64,000 bases of DNA from Pseudomonas sp. AOB-7 (GCF_003696305.1 NZ_RFFK01000002.1:62001-126000), one strand, 5' to 3'. Positions 49,395-59,098 are shown, counted from the stretch's first letter. Program-made: numbers and translations. Notes: a model not told the origin generated them from the sequence alone.

Positions 49395-51290
49395 CTATGG
49401 TCGGGGTGGCAGCCAGCGCTGCAGGATGTGTTGCAGATCCGCGCGCTTGAAGGGCTTGGCCAGGTAGTCGTTCATCCCCGCGGCCAGGCAGGCCTCGCGG
49501 TCGCCCTGCAGGGCGTTGGCGGTCAGGGCGATGATCGGTATCTGCTGGCCTCTGGCCTGCTGGCGGATCTGCCGGGTGGCTTCGTAGCCGTCCATCAGCG
49601 GCAGCCGGCAATCCATCAGGATCGCTGCGTAATCGTGCTGGGCGAAGCTGTGCAGCGCCTGCTGGCCGTCGCCGACCAGGCTGACCCGGTAACCCAGGCT
49701 GCGCAGCATGGCTTCGATCACCGTCTGGTTGACCGGGTTGTCCTCCACCAGCAGCACCGGTTGGCCGTCGCCGCCCGGCTTGAGGCTCTCGCTGGCCTGT
49801 TCCTGTTCGCTGCGCTGGCGGAACGGCAGGGGAATCTCCAGGGTGAACACCGAACCGGCGCCGACCTCGCTATCGGCGCGCAGGGTGCCGCCCATGCGTT
49901 CGGCCAGGGTGCGCGCGATGGGCAGGCCGAGGCCGGTGCCGCCGTAGCGGCGGGAGATCGAGGTATCGGCCTGCTGGAAGGCGTCGAACATGTGCTCCAG
50001 GCGCTCGGCGTCGATGCCGATGCCGCTGTCGTGCACCGCGCAGGTGAACCACAGCACCTGCTCGTCCAGCGGTTGCCAGCGGGTTTCCACGCGGATGCCG
50101 CCATCTTCGGTGAACTTCAGCGCATTGCCGATCAGGTTGACCAGGATCTGCCGGATGCGCGTGGGGTCGCCGCGCATCTCCAGCTGCTCCAGCCCCGGCT
50201 GGCTGTCCAGTTGCAGCTGCAGGCCGCGCTGCTGGGCGCTGTGCTGGAACACCTGGATCGAGCCCTGCAGCAGCTCCGGCAGGTTGAAGGGGATGGCCTC
50301 GAGCTCCAGCGCGCCGCGCTCGATACGGGAGAAGTCGAGGATGTCGTTGATCACCTTGAGCAGGTGCTCGGTGGATTCGGTGGCCAGCGCCGCGTACTCG
50401 GCCTGCTCGTCGTTGAGACTGGTGGTCTCCAGCAGCTGCAGCATGCCCAGCACGCCGTTCATCGGCGTGCGCAGCTCGTGGCTCATCATCGCCAGGAAGT
50501 CGGACTTGGCGCGGTTGGCCTGCTCGGATTCCTCGCGCGCCTGGATCAGTTCGGCGATTGCCTGCTGCTGCTCGCGGCCGCTGCGATCCAGGGCGCTGGC
50601 GAGGTCGTTGATGTGCCGCGCCAGGTCGGTCAGCTCGTCGTTGCCGCGCTCGGCCAGCGCCGGGCGGTAGTCGCCGGCCTGGATGCGTTCCAGGGCCTGG
50701 CCCATGGCGCTCAGCGGCTGCGCCAGGCGGCGGGCCAGGCGGCGGGCGAGGAGGAAGGTCAGCAGCAGGGCCAGCAGCGACAGCACCCCGGCCTTGAACA
50801 GGATTTCCTGCTGGCGGGCGTTGAAGGTGTCGTTGGACATGCCCACCACCACCCGTCCCAGGTAGCCGTCGGCGAGCGTCTTGCCGTGCGGCACCGCAGT
50901 TTGCGCGCCGGATGGCGGGCGCTGCAGGCGGATCGGCGCCTGGAACACCTCCACCTGCGGCGTGCTGTGGCCCTGTTCCTTGGGCCGCTCGACGTAGACC
51001 AGGATGTTGTCGTCGCGGTCGCGCACCTCGGCGAAGCGCACGTCCGGCGTGCTCAGGGTGGCGCGCAGCAGGTTTTCCAGGGTGCCCAGGTTGCCGTTGA
51101 GCACGCCGTACACGCTGGCCGGGGCCAGCTGGTTGGCGATCAGCTGGCCGGTGTGGCCCTGCTCCTGGCGCAGGTCCTGCAGGCGGGTGAAGGTGAGAAA
51201 GCCGGTCAGCAGCAGGGTCAGCAGCAGGGCCGGGCCGACGCTGATCAGCTGGGTACGCGTGTGGATGTTCCAGCCGCGGCGCTGGCTCAT
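49395..51290 (-). CDS. Hybrid sensor histidine kinase, PA1611-like (TM-HAMP-HisKA-HATPase-REC)
   Basis: A 631-aa membrane hybrid kinase. TM1 lies about 17-37, a periplasmic sensor of about 125 residues follows, TM2 about 165-185, then HAMP (QPLSAMGQALERIQAGDYRP). H271 lies in FLAMMSHELRTPMNGVLGML, the ATPase has NLIGNALKFT, DSGIGI and YGGTGLGLPI, and the C-terminal receiver has VLLVEDNPVNQ, phospho-acceptor D560 in AAILMDCRLPLMDG and YLAKPFK. Position next to fabA and architecture match P. aeruginosa PA1611, which binds RetS and feeds HptB. That is remembered synteny. Start at 51290; the frame extends upstream without similarity. Confidence 0.9.
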   Translation of the reverse strand: MSQRRGWNIHTRTQLISVGPALLLTLLLTGFLTFTRLQDLRQEQGHTGQLIANQLAPASVYGVLNGNLGTLENLLRATLSTPDVRFAEVRDRDDNILVYVERPKEQGHSTPQVEVFQAPIRLQRPPSGAQTAVPHGKTLADGYLGRVVVGMSNDTFNARQQEILFKAGVLSLLALLLTFLLARRLARRLAQPLSAMGQALERIQAGDYRPALAERGNDELTDLARHINDLASALDRSGREQQQAIAELIQAREESEQANRAKSDFLAMMSHELRTPMNGVLGMLQLLETTSLNDEQAEYAALATESTEHLLKVINDILDFSRIERGALELEAIPFNLPELLQGSIQVFQHSAQQRGLQLQLDSQPGLEQLEMRGDPTRIRQILVNLIGNALKFTEDGGIRVETRWQPLDEQVLWFTCAVHDSGIGIDAERLEHMFDAFQQADTSISRRYGGTGLGLPIARTLAERMGGTLRADSEVGAGSVFTLEIPLPFRQRSEQEQASESLKPGGDGQPVLLVEDNPVNQTVIEAMLRSLGYRVSLVGDGQQALHSFAQHDYAAILMDCRLPLMDGYEATRQIRQQARGQQIPIIALTANALQGDREACLAAGMNDYLAKPFKRADLQHILQRWLPPRP

Positions 51291-51574
51291 GGTCGTACTG
51301 TCCCTGTCGGAGTGCGGCGCTGCCGGCGGCTGTAGCGGGCAGGGCGGGGCAAGGGGCTGCCTGTGGGCACGGGTCGTCCTTGGCAAATTACGTCGAGCCG
51401 GCATGTTAACCGACCCGGCGCGCTTTGCCAGCGCCAGGCGCGCGCACTCTGCACCATTTCGCGTTTGCCCGCCGGGACCGATGCGGCACGGCGAACTTTT
51501 GCCCTGGCCGGTCACTCGCGGCTCCGTATAATGCCTGCAGACCGCCATCGCGCATGGCCCCACTCGGAAGTGTT

Positions 51575-52597
51575 ATGACAGAGCTTCAACCCATTGCCGT
51601 ACTCGGCGGCGGCAGCTTCGGCACCGCCCTGGCCAATCTGCTGGCGGAGAACGGCCAGCGCGTCCTGCAGTGGATGCGCGACCCCGAGCAGGCCGAGCAG
51701 ATGCGCCGCAGCGGCGAGAATCCGCGCTACCTCAAGGGCGTCAAGCTACACCCGGGCATCGAACCGACCAGCGACCTGGCCGGCGCCCTGCAGCAGGCCG
51801 AGCTGGTGCTGGTCGCGCTGCCCTCCAGCGCCCTGCGCGAGGCGCTGCAACCGGTGGCCGGATTGCTCGCCGGCAAGCTGCTGATCAGCACCACCAAGGG
51901 CATCGAAGCCAAGACTTTCAAGCTGATGAGCCAGATTCTCGAGGAAATCGCTCCCGATGCGCGCATCGGCGTGCTGTCCGGGCCGAACCTGGCCAAGGAA
52001 GTGGCCGAGCACGCGCTGACCGCCACGGTGATCGCCAGCGAGGACGAAGCACTCTGCCTGCGCGTGCAGCAGGCCCTGCACGGTCGCACCTTTCGCGTCT
52101 ACGCCAGCGCCGACCGCTTCGGCGTCGAGCTGGGCGGCGCGCTGAAGAACGTCTACGCCATCATGTCCGGCATGGCCGCGGCCCTCGGCATGGGCGAGAA
52201 CACCAAGAGCATGCTGATCACCCGTGCCCTGGCCGAGATGACCCGCTTCGCCGTCAAGCTGGGGGCCAACCCCATGACCTTCCTCGGCCTGGCCGGGGTG
52301 GGCGACCTGATCGTCACCTGTTCGTCACCGAAAAGCCGCAACTATCAGGTCGGTTTCGCCCTCGGCGAAGGCCTCAGCCTGGACGAGGCGGTGCAGCGCC
52401 TGGGCGAAGTCGCCGAAGGGGTCAATACTCTCAAGGTGCTCAAGGCGCGCGCCGAGGAGCTGGAGGTGTACATGCCGCTGGTCGCCGGGCTGCACGCCAT
52501 CCTGTTCGAGGGGCGCACGCTGGCGCAGGTGATCGAGTTGCTGATGCGCGGCGAACCCAAGACCGACGTCGATTTCATTCCCACCGCGGGTTTCTAA
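51575..52597 (+). CDS. gpsA: Glycerol-3-phosphate dehydrogenase (NAD(P)+)
   Basis: Makes sn-glycerol-3-phosphate for phospholipid synthesis from dihydroxyacetone phosphate. The 340-aa protein has the Rossmann [17 protein letters not shown] at the N-terminus, the TTKGIEAKT loop, the NLAKEV segment, catalytic [10 protein letters not shown] (Lys), and [16 protein letters not shown]. Length as in other pseudomonads. GGAAG precedes the ATG at 51575. A TATAAT (51527-51532) lies 42 nt upstream but without a good -35. Confidence 0.97.
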   Translation: MTELQPIAVLGGGSFGTALANLLAENGQRVLQWMRDPEQAEQMRRSGENPRYLKGVKLHPGIEPTSDLAGALQQAELVLVALPSSALREALQPVAGLLAGKLLISTTKGIEAKTFKLMSQILEEIAPDARIGVLSGPNLAKEVAEHALTATVIASEDEALCLRVQQALHGRTFRVYASADRFGVELGGALKNVYAIMSGMAAALGMGENTKSMLITRALAEMTRFAVKLGANPMTFLGLAGVGDLIVTCSSPKSRNYQVGFALGEGLSLDEAVQRLGEVAEGVNTLKVLKARAEELEVYMPLVAGLHAILFEGRTLAQVIELLMRGEPKTDVDFIPTAGF

Positions 52598-52607
52598 GGA
52601 GCAAGTG

Positions 52608-52955
52608 ATGAACGATGAGAAGCAGGAGCTGGAACGCGAGTCGATCCTGTTGCGCATTCTGTGGATGGTGATCTTCGTCATCGTCTGGCAACTGGCCGAG
52701 CTGCTGCTCGGCGCCGTGGTGCTGCTGCAACTCGGCTATCGCCTGTTCTACGGTGCGCCGAACGCCAGCCTGCTGGGTTTCGGCGACAGCCTCAGCCAGT
52801 ACCTGATGCAGATCGGCCGTTTCGGCACCTTCAACAGCGACGAGAAGCCCTGGCCGTTCGCCGACTGGCCGACCCCGCGCGCGCCGCAAGGCGAGGCCGC
52901 CCATAGCATCCCGCCGGCGCCGCACCCGGTGCGCGACGAGGAGCCGAAGCTGTGA
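52608..52955 (+). CDS. DUF4389 membrane protein
   Basis: A 115-aa protein with one strong hydrophobic segment (about 14-42, ILLRILWMVIFVIVWQLAEL continuing) and the DUF4389 motif region GFGDSLSQYLMQIGRF and KPWPFADWP. Start chosen at ATG 52608 with AAGGA upstream. It is sandwiched between gpsA and sixA (10-nt gap and 4-nt overlap), a common Pseudomonas arrangement. Function unknown. Confidence 0.85.
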   Translation: MNDEKQELERESILLRILWMVIFVIVWQLAELLLGAVVLLQLGYRLFYGAPNASLLGFGDSLSQYLMQIGRFGTFNSDEKPWPFADWPTPRAPQGEAAHSIPPAPHPVRDEEPKL

Positions 52956-53410
52956 GGCTGTGGCTGTTGCGTCACGGTCAGGCCGAGCCGCAGGCCGCCA
53001 GCGATGCCGTGCGCGAGCTGACCGCCCACGGCCGCAAGGAGGTGCTGCAGGCCGCCGCGCAATTGGCCGGACGGCCGCTCACGGCGATTCTCGCCAGCCC
53101 CTACGTGCGCGCCCAGCAGACCGCCGAACTGGTGCGCGGCGCGCTGGGTTTCGCCGGCGCGGTGGGCACCGTGCCCTGGCTGACGCCGGACAGCGACCCG
53201 CGCGAGGTGCTCAAGTACCTCGACGAGCGCGAAGGCGCGGAAATGCTGCTGGTCAGCCACCAGCCGCTGATCGGCGCCCTCGGCGGCCTGCTGGTGCATG
53301 GCAATCGCCAGGAGCCGCTGCCGATGCGCACCGCCAGCCTGGCCGAGCTCGACGGCGATCTGCCGGCGGCCGGGCTGATGGAGCTGCTGGCGCTGATCCA
53401 TCCGCATTGA
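52952..53410 (+). CDS. sixA: Phosphohistidine phosphatase SixA
   Basis: A 152-aa histidine-phosphatase-superfamily enzyme. The nucleophile H8 is in LLRHGQAEPQ and the second conserved region is MLLVSHQPLIGALGG. In E. coli SixA removes phosphate from histidine phosphotransfer proteins. The start is a GTG overlapping the DUF4389 stop (GTGA). Possible substrates here include HptB-type proteins fed by the neighbouring PA1611-like kinase, which is inference only. Confidence 0.92.
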   Translation: MRLWLLRHGQAEPQAASDAVRELTAHGRKEVLQAAAQLAGRPLTAILASPYVRAQQTAELVRGALGFAGAVGTVPWLTPDSDPREVLKYLDEREGAEMLLVSHQPLIGALGGLLVHGNRQEPLPMRTASLAELDGDLPAAGLMELLALIHPH

Positions 53411-53494
53411 TCCCGCGACACGCGGTTGTAGCCGGCTAGCCGGGCGACCGGGGAAACATTTCTTAACTTGCGCCGTCCTTGTCTGCGTGGAATA

Positions 53495-53520
53495 GTCGAC
53501 CAAGCAAGTGCTTGGTTGAC
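53495..53520. promoter_or_regulatory. Palindromic operator candidate upstream of acyl-CoA synthetase
   Basis: GTCGACCAAGCA-AG-TGCTTGGTTGAC: arms of 12 bp with one mismatch, 30 nt upstream of the GTG start. CCAAGCA-AG-TGCTTGG fits a TetR-type operator placed over a promoter. No such regulator gene is in the window. Confidence 0.6.
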
Positions 53521-53549
53521 CCCCATAAAAACAACAAGGAGGAAGCCCT

Positions 53550-55217
53550 GTGGCCGATGCGATCCGTCTGCCGCTCGAGCTGTTCTACGAGCGTGAAGCA
53601 AAGCACCCGAACAAACGCTACATGGTCCAGCCTCTCGGCGGCGGCCAGCTGCTGGAGCTGAGCTGGGCCGAGGTGGGCGAACAGGCGCGGCGCGCCGCCC
53701 ACTGGTTGCGCAGCCGCGAACTGGCGCCGGGCAGCCGCATCGCCATCGTGTCGAAGAACTGCGCGCACTGGATAGTCGCCGACCTGGCGATCTGGATGGC
53801 CGGGCACGTCTCGGTGCCGCTGTACCCCAACCTCACCGCCGAGTCGATGCGCCAGGTGCTGGAGCATTCCGAAGCGGCGCTGGCCCTGATCGGCAAGCTC
53901 GACGACTGGCCGGCCATGGCGCCGGGGCTGCCCGCCGGGCTGCCGACCGTCAGCCTGCCGCTGCACCCGCCGGGCGAGTTCGACTACAGCTGGGACGACC
54001 TGCAGCGCTGCGCACCGATCCAGGACGACCCCAAGCCCGCGGCCAACCAGCTGGCCACCATCATCTACACCTCCGGCACCACCGGCACGCCCAAGGGGGT
54101 GATGCACCAGTTCGGCAATTTCGGCTTCGCCGCCAGCAATGCCATCGAGCTGTTCGGCGTCGGCGAGGACGACCGCCTGCTGTCCTACCTGCCACTGTGT
54201 CACGTGGCCGAGCGGATGTTCGTCGAGCTGGCATCGATCTACGCCGGGCAGACGATCTTCTTCGCCGAGAGCCTGGACACCTTCCTCGACGACCTCAAGC
54301 GCGCCCGGCCGACGGTGATGTTCGGTGTGCCGCGCATCTGGACCAAGTTCCAGATGGGCGTGTACGCCAAGATGCCGGCGCACAAGCTCGACCGCCTGCT
54401 GAAACTGCCGCTGATCGGCCGCCTGGTCGGCAGGAAAGTGCTCGCCGGGCTCGGCCTGGACTCCGTGCGCTACGCGCTGTCCGGCGCCGCGCCGGTGCCC
54501 GAGGCGCTGCTCAACTGGTATCGCCGCCTGGGCCTGGAAATCCAGGAGGTCTACGGCATGACCGAGAACTGCGGCTACTCCCACGTGTGCCGGCCGGGCA
54601 AGTTCAAGCAGGGCTGGATCGGCCAGAACAGCCCCGGCGTGGAGGTGCGCATCGCCGAGGACGGCGAGGTGCAGGTGCGCAGCGGCGCCACCATGCAGGG
54701 CTACTACAAGGACCCGGTCAAGACCGCCGAGACCCTCACCGAAGACGGTTTCCTGCGCACTGGCGACAAGGGCGAGCAGGACGCCGAGGGCAACCTGCGC
54801 CTGACCGGGCGGATCAAGGAGATCTTCAAGACCAGCAAGGGCAAGTACGTGGCGCCGGCGCCCATCGAGAACCGTCTCGGCGAGCATTCGCGCATCGAGC
54901 AGGTCTGCGTGGTCGGCGACGGCCTGCCACAACCCCTGGCGCTCTGCGTACTGTCCGAGGCGGGCCGCCAGGAGGCCGCCAACGACAGCCGCGGCGCGCT
55001 GGAAAGCAGCCTCAAGGCACTGCTCGAGGAGGTCAACCGGCGTCTCGACCAGCATGAGCGGCTGCAGGGGTTGGTGCTGGTCAAGGAGGTCTGGGCGGTG
55101 GAGAACGGCTTCCTCACGCCGACCCTGAAGATCAAGCGCAACGTGGTCGAGGGCGCCTACGGCGCGCGCTTCGCCGAGTGGCAGCAGCGCAGCGAAGCAG
55201 TGCTCTGGCACGAGTGA
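53550..55217 (+). CDS. Long-chain acyl-CoA synthetase (AMP-binding)
   Basis: A 555-aa adenylate-forming ligase. The AMP-binding P-loop YTSGTTGTPKG lies around residue 173, the adenine motif YGMTENCG around 335, and the TGD-containing RTGDKGEQD follows, with GRIKEIFKTSKGKY at the hinge. The FAA/ACSBG type recognises long-chain or aromatic acids; chain length cannot be read. The start is a GTG with AAGGAGG 7 nt upstream and a strong palindrome in front, so it is probably regulated by fatty acids or acyl-CoA. Confidence 0.92.
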   Translation: MADAIRLPLELFYEREAKHPNKRYMVQPLGGGQLLELSWAEVGEQARRAAHWLRSRELAPGSRIAIVSKNCAHWIVADLAIWMAGHVSVPLYPNLTAESMRQVLEHSEAALALIGKLDDWPAMAPGLPAGLPTVSLPLHPPGEFDYSWDDLQRCAPIQDDPKPAANQLATIIYTSGTTGTPKGVMHQFGNFGFAASNAIELFGVGEDDRLLSYLPLCHVAERMFVELASIYAGQTIFFAESLDTFLDDLKRARPTVMFGVPRIWTKFQMGVYAKMPAHKLDRLLKLPLIGRLVGRKVLAGLGLDSVRYALSGAAPVPEALLNWYRRLGLEIQEVYGMTENCGYSHVCRPGKFKQGWIGQNSPGVEVRIAEDGEVQVRSGATMQGYYKDPVKTAETLTEDGFLRTGDKGEQDAEGNLRLTGRIKEIFKTSKGKYVAPAPIENRLGEHSRIEQVCVVGDGLPQPLALCVLSEAGRQEAANDSRGALESSLKALLEEVNRRLDQHERLQGLVLVKEVWAVENGFLTPTLKIKRNVVEGAYGARFAEWQQRSEAVLWHE

Positions 55218-55272
55218 ATGTGAGCGGGCCGGCGGCGTCGGCCCGGTTTCCCGACAGCATTAGGAATGCCCC

Positions 55273-55716
55273 ATGAGCCTGTGGCGACAAGCCCCCGATC
55301 TCGATGCGCTCAACGCCTTGCAGAAACACACCATCGGCGAGTTGCTGGGCATCCGCTTCGAGTCTTTCGATGATGATTCGCTCAGCGCCAGCATGGCGGT
55401 CGATGCGCGTACCCACCAACCCTACGGCCTGCTGCACGGCGGTGCCTCGGTGGTGCTGGCCGAGACCCTCGGCTCCACCGCCAGCTACCTGTGCATCGAC
55501 AGCAGTCGCTTCTACGGCGTCGGCCTGGAGGTCAACGCCAACCATCTGCGCGGCCTGCGCACAGGGCGCGTGCATGCCGTGGCGCGGCCGGTGCATCTGG
55601 GGCGCACCACCCACGTCTGGGACATCCGCCTGAGTGGCGACGACGGCAAGCCCAGCTGCATCTCACGCCTGACCATGGCCATAGTGCCCTTGGGCGAGCA
55701 GCCGCCCAAGGCATGA
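55273..55716 (+). CDS. Hotdog-fold thioesterase (PA1618/YbdB-like)
   Basis: A 147-aa hotdog thioesterase. The catalytic region is QPYGLLHGGASVVLAETLGS (E after HGG, as in YbdB/EntH and P. aeruginosa PA1618), then GLEVNANHLRGLRTG. It probably removes acyl groups from CoA thioesters produced in the neighbourhood and may proofread the synthetase upstream. Separated from it by 55 nt, so possibly co-transcribed. Confidence 0.9.
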   Translation: MSLWRQAPDLDALNALQKHTIGELLGIRFESFDDDSLSASMAVDARTHQPYGLLHGGASVVLAETLGSTASYLCIDSSRFYGVGLEVNANHLRGLRTGRVHAVARPVHLGRTTHVWDIRLSGDDGKPSCISRLTMAIVPLGEQPPKA

Positions 55717-55831
55717 GCGGGCGCCGCCGATAGTTCTGGCCATAGCGCCGCCATCAATGGCGGTTACGGTCATTGCCGCGGCGGCGGGGCTGCCGGAAAA
55801 TCGCCCGGTGTTCATTTTGCGAGCGCCGCGC

Positions 55832-56635
55832 ATGCCGCAGCCGATCTTCTTCGCCCACGCCAACGGTTTTCCCTCGGCCACCTACGCCAAGCTGTTCGCC
55901 GCCCTGGCGCCGGACTACCGGGTGCGCCACCTGCAGCAGCACGGCCACGATCCGCGCTTTCCGGTGGACGACAACTGGGCCAACCTGGTCGCCGAGCTGA
56001 TCCATCACCTGGAAGGCGGCGACGAGCCGGTCTGGGGCGTCGGCCATTCCCTCGGCGGCGTGCTGCATTATCACGCCGCGTTGCTCAGGCCGGAGCTGTA
56101 CCGCGGCGTGGTGATGCTCGACTCGCCGCTGCTGACCCTGGCCGACCGCATGGTGATCCGCGCCGCCAAGCGCTTCGGCTTCATCGACCGCATCACCCCG
56201 GCCGGGCGTACCCTGGGCCGGCGCGAGGCCTTCGCCGACCCGGCCGAGGCGCGCGACTACTTCGCCGCGAAGAGCCTGTTCCGCCGCTTCGATCCCGAAT
56301 GCCTGGACGCCTACGTGCGCCATGGCCTGCAGCCGGCGGGGCAGGGGCTGCGCCTGAAGTTCGATCCGGCCACCGAGATCAGCATCTACCGCAGCGTGCC
56401 GCACACCGCACCGGGTCGCCCGCAGCAGCTGGCGGTGCCGCTGGCCATGGTCCGCGGCCGCCACAGCAGGGTGGTGCTGCCGCATCACGCCCGCCTGCTG
56501 CGGCGCATGCCGCGCGGCGAATACTTGAGCCTGCCGGGCGGCCATATGTTCCCCCTGGAGCGCCCGCAGGCCACCGCCGAGCTGCTGCGCCAGCTGTTCG
56601 CCCGTTGGGCCGGCCCGCTTGAGGAGTCCGCATGA
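55832..56635 (+). CDS. Alpha/beta hydrolase
   Basis: A 267-aa hydrolase: oxyanion region FAHANGFPSATYAKLF, nucleophile serine in WGVGHSLGGVLHYH (about residue 72), and histidine in LPGGHMFPLERP near the end. No signal peptide. Start chosen at 55832 because family members begin near MPQPIFFAHANG; the frame opens 25 codons earlier. It overlaps the next hydrolase by 4 nt. Confidence 0.88.
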   Translation: MPQPIFFAHANGFPSATYAKLFAALAPDYRVRHLQQHGHDPRFPVDDNWANLVAELIHHLEGGDEPVWGVGHSLGGVLHYHAALLRPELYRGVVMLDSPLLTLADRMVIRAAKRFGFIDRITPAGRTLGRREAFADPAEARDYFAAKSLFRRFDPECLDAYVRHGLQPAGQGLRLKFDPATEISIYRSVPHTAPGRPQQLAVPLAMVRGRHSRVVLPHHARLLRRMPRGEYLSLPGGHMFPLERPQATAELLRQLFARWAGPLEESA

Positions 56636-57495
56636 GCGCCTGTTTCGAAGAAGTCCGCCTGAGCCTGCCGCATATCGAGCTGGCCGCCCATCTCTACGGC
56701 CCCGAGGACGGCCTGCCGGTGCTGGCCCTGCACGGCTGGCTGGACAACGCCGCCAGCTTCGCCCGACTGGCGCCGAAGCTGGACGGACTGCGCATCGTCG
56801 CCCTGGATTTCGCCGGCCACGGCCATTCCGAACACCGCCCGGCGGGCGCCGGCTACGCCCTGTGGGATTACGCCTACGACGTGCTGCAGGTGGCCGAGCA
56901 GTTCGGTTGGCAGCGCTTTTCCATCCTCGGTCACTCCATGGGCGCGATCACCGCGGTGCTGCTGGCCGCTGCCATGCCCGAGCGCATCGCCCGCCTGGCC
57001 CTGATCGACGGCCTGGTGCCCTATACCGGCGAGGCCGACACTGCACCGGCGAAACTCGGCGAGGCGTTGCGCGCCAAGCTCGCCCTGGATGGCAAGCGCA
57101 AGCCGGTGTACGCCGAGGTGGCGCGAGCCGTCGAGGCGCGCATGAAGGGCGTCGGCGCGGTCAGCCGCGAGGCCGCCGAACTGCTCGCCCAGCGCGGCCT
57201 GATGCCGGTGCCCGGCGGCTACACCTGGCGCACCGACGCCCGCCTGACCCTGGCTTCGCCCTTGCGCCTGAGCTGGGCCCATGCCCAGGCCTTCGTCCGC
57301 GCCCTGCAATGCCCGGTCAGCCTGGTGCTGGCCGAGCAGGGCATGATGCAGGCGCAGCCGGCGGTGCAGCAGCTGCTGCAGGGGCTGCCGTTCGAGGTGC
57401 GCCGCCTGCCGGGCGGCCACCACCTGCACCTGGACGACGAGGCCGGCGCGCAACGTGTCGCGGATTGTTTCAATCCATTTTTGCGCTCGCCTTGA
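56632..57495 (+). CDS. Alpha/beta hydrolase (second of a coupled pair)
   Basis: A 287-aa hydrolase with LALHGWLDNAASFARLAP, nucleophile serine in ILGHSMGAITAVLL (about residue 102), acid residue region LVLAEQG, and histidine in LPGGHHLHLDDEAG. The two adjacent hydrolases are unlike enough not to be a recent duplication. It follows its partner with an ATGA overlap. Confidence 0.9.
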   Translation: MSACFEEVRLSLPHIELAAHLYGPEDGLPVLALHGWLDNAASFARLAPKLDGLRIVALDFAGHGHSEHRPAGAGYALWDYAYDVLQVAEQFGWQRFSILGHSMGAITAVLLAAAMPERIARLALIDGLVPYTGEADTAPAKLGEALRAKLALDGKRKPVYAEVARAVEARMKGVGAVSREAAELLAQRGLMPVPGGYTWRTDARLTLASPLRLSWAHAQAFVRALQCPVSLVLAEQGMMQAQPAVQQLLQGLPFEVRRLPGGHHLHLDDEAGAQRVADCFNPFLRSP

Positions 57496-57546
57496 CTTGC
57501 CGACGGCTCATGGGGAAAGGTGTGGCGGTCTGCCATGGAGGATCGC

Positions 57547-58209
57547 ATGATCGACCTGTATACCGCCGCCACCCCCAATGGGCACAAGGCATCCATCGCC
57601 CTGGAGGAACTCGGCCTGCCTTATCAGGTGCACGCCCTCAGTTTCGAGCGCAAGGAGCAGAAGGCCGCGGCCTTTCTGCGTATCAACCCCAACGGCCGCA
57701 TTCCGGCCATCGTCGATCGCGACAATGACGACTTCGCCGTGTTCGAGTCCGGCGCCATCCTCATCTACCTCGCCGAGAAGACCGGCCAACTGCTGCCCAG
57801 CGATGCCAAGGGACGCTCGCGGGCGCTGCAGTGGCTGATGTTCCAGATGGGCGGGGTCGGCCCGATGCAGGGCCAGGCCAATGTGTTCTTCCGCTATTTC
57901 CCGCAAAAGCTGCAGGGCGCCATCGACCGCTACCAGCACGAGACCCGCCGCCTCTACGAGGTGCTCGACGTGCGCCTGGGCGAGGTCGAATACCTGGCCG
58001 GCGACTACAGCATCGCCGATATCGCCACCTTCCCCTGGGTGCGCGTGCACGACTGGGCCGGCGTCTCGCTCGACGGGCTGACGCATCTGCAGCGCTGGCT
58101 GGACGCCATCGCGGCGCGCCCGGCGGTGCAGCGCGGCCTGCAGGTGCCGCAGCGCGAGGTCGACGAGGCGCGCCTGGTAAAAGCCGCGCAAGCGATGCTG
58201 ATCCAATGA
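57547..58209 (+). CDS. Nu-class glutathione S-transferase (YfcG-like disulfide reductase)
   Basis: A 220-aa GST. The N-terminus [20 protein letters not shown] is the Nu-class YfcG/Ure2p-type thioredoxin fold (TPNGHK), followed by [13 protein letters not shown] and [11 protein letters not shown]. The C-terminal helical domain ends with [17 protein letters not shown]. YfcG-type enzymes reduce glutathione-linked disulfides more than they conjugate electrophiles. Start at 57547 (GGAGG 5-8 nt upstream) is preferred over an ATG 9 codons earlier. Confidence 0.88.
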   Translation: MIDLYTAATPNGHKASIALEELGLPYQVHALSFERKEQKAAAFLRINPNGRIPAIVDRDNDDFAVFESGAILIYLAEKTGQLLPSDAKGRSRALQWLMFQMGGVGPMQGQANVFFRYFPQKLQGAIDRYQHETRRLYEVLDVRLGEVEYLAGDYSIADIATFPWVRVHDWAGVSLDGLTHLQRWLDAIAARPAVQRGLQVPQREVDEARLVKAAQAMLIQ

Positions 58210-59021
58210 GGGCGCGTATGAAAGGTTTCGCCCTAGTGGCCGCGCTGCTGGGCAGCGGCGGCGTGCTGGCTGCCGATCTGCCCGGCAGCCGCGACCTCGA
58301 CAGCCTGCCGCGTTTTCCGGCGAGCACGATCGTTGCCTACAAGGAACGCCCGAGTCTGGAGCGCATCTACCCGCAGGGCTCGATCCGCCGCATCAGCGGG
58401 CGCCTGCGCTACGAGCGGGAGATCCTGGCGCAGGGCCGGCACGCCGCGGTGACCTACGAGCTGCCGCGCACCCACAGCGCCGACCAGGTATTTACCAGCG
58501 CGCGCGAGTCCCTGCTGGAGCAGGGCGCCGAGCTGCTCTACTGGTGCAAGGGGCGCGAATGCGGCGCCAGCAGCCTGTGGGCCAATTCGGTGTTCGGCAA
58601 CGCCACCCTGTACGGTTCCGACGACCAGCAGGCCTATGCGCTGCTGCGCCTGGCCGAGCCCAACCACGACAGCCTGCTGGCGCTGTACAGCATCACCCGC
58701 GGCAACCGCCGCGCCTACCTGCATGCCGAGCAGCTGGATGCCGAGGCGCCGCTGGGCGAGCTGCTGCCGACCCCGGCGACCCTGCTGCGCCAGCTGCGCA
58801 GCGACGGCCTGCTGCAATTGCCGGACGCAGCCCGGGCGGACAGCGCCTGGGTCGAGGTGCTGGCGCGCAGCCTCAACCTCGACAGCACGCTGCGCGTCAG
58901 CCTCTCCGGCAGCCAGGCGCAGGCCTGGCGCGAGGCACTGATCGCCCAGCGCGTGCGCGAGGCGCGTCTGGAACTCGGCGAGGGTGCCGGCGAAGCCCTG
59001 GCGGTGCGTCTATTGCGCTAA
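58206..59021 (+). CDS. DUF4892 exported protein
   Basis: A 271-aa protein with an N-terminal signal peptide ([19 protein letters not shown]) and a DUF4892 domain ([40 protein letters not shown] with two cysteines, [14 protein letters not shown]), probably periplasmic. Two starts are possible: ATG 58206, overlapping the GST stop (ATGA), and ATG 58218, with GAGGG 5 nt upstream. I report the coupled one; the inner start gives a tidier signal peptide. Function unknown. Confidence 0.8.
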   Translation: MRARMKGFALVAALLGSGGVLAADLPGSRDLDSLPRFPASTIVAYKERPSLERIYPQGSIRRISGRLRYEREILAQGRHAAVTYELPRTHSADQVFTSARESLLEQGAELLYWCKGRECGASSLWANSVFGNATLYGSDDQQAYALLRLAEPNHDSLLALYSITRGNRRAYLHAEQLDAEAPLGELLPTPATLLRQLRSDGLLQLPDAARADSAWVEVLARSLNLDSTLRVSLSGSQAQAWREALIAQRVREARLELGEGAGEALAVRLLR

Positions 59022-59047
59022 GCTGCGCGGCACAACCAGGCACATCC

Positions 59048-59070
59048 AGAGCGCCCTCCAGGGGCGCTCT
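59048..59070 (+). terminator. Weak hairpin between DUF4892 and AI-2E genes
   Basis: A perfect 9-bp stem AGAGCGCCC / GGGCGCTCT with a 5-nt loop but almost no T tract. It may attenuate and does not clearly terminate. Confidence 0.45.
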
Positions 59071-59098
59071 GTCGTTGCAACGAAGGGAGTTTCGGGTC

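Noticed and set aside
51504..51532. Possible sigma-70 promoter for gpsA
   Set aside because: A perfect TATAAT exists at 51527-51532, but at normal spacing the -35 (CTGGCC) is not acceptable, so I mention only the -10.
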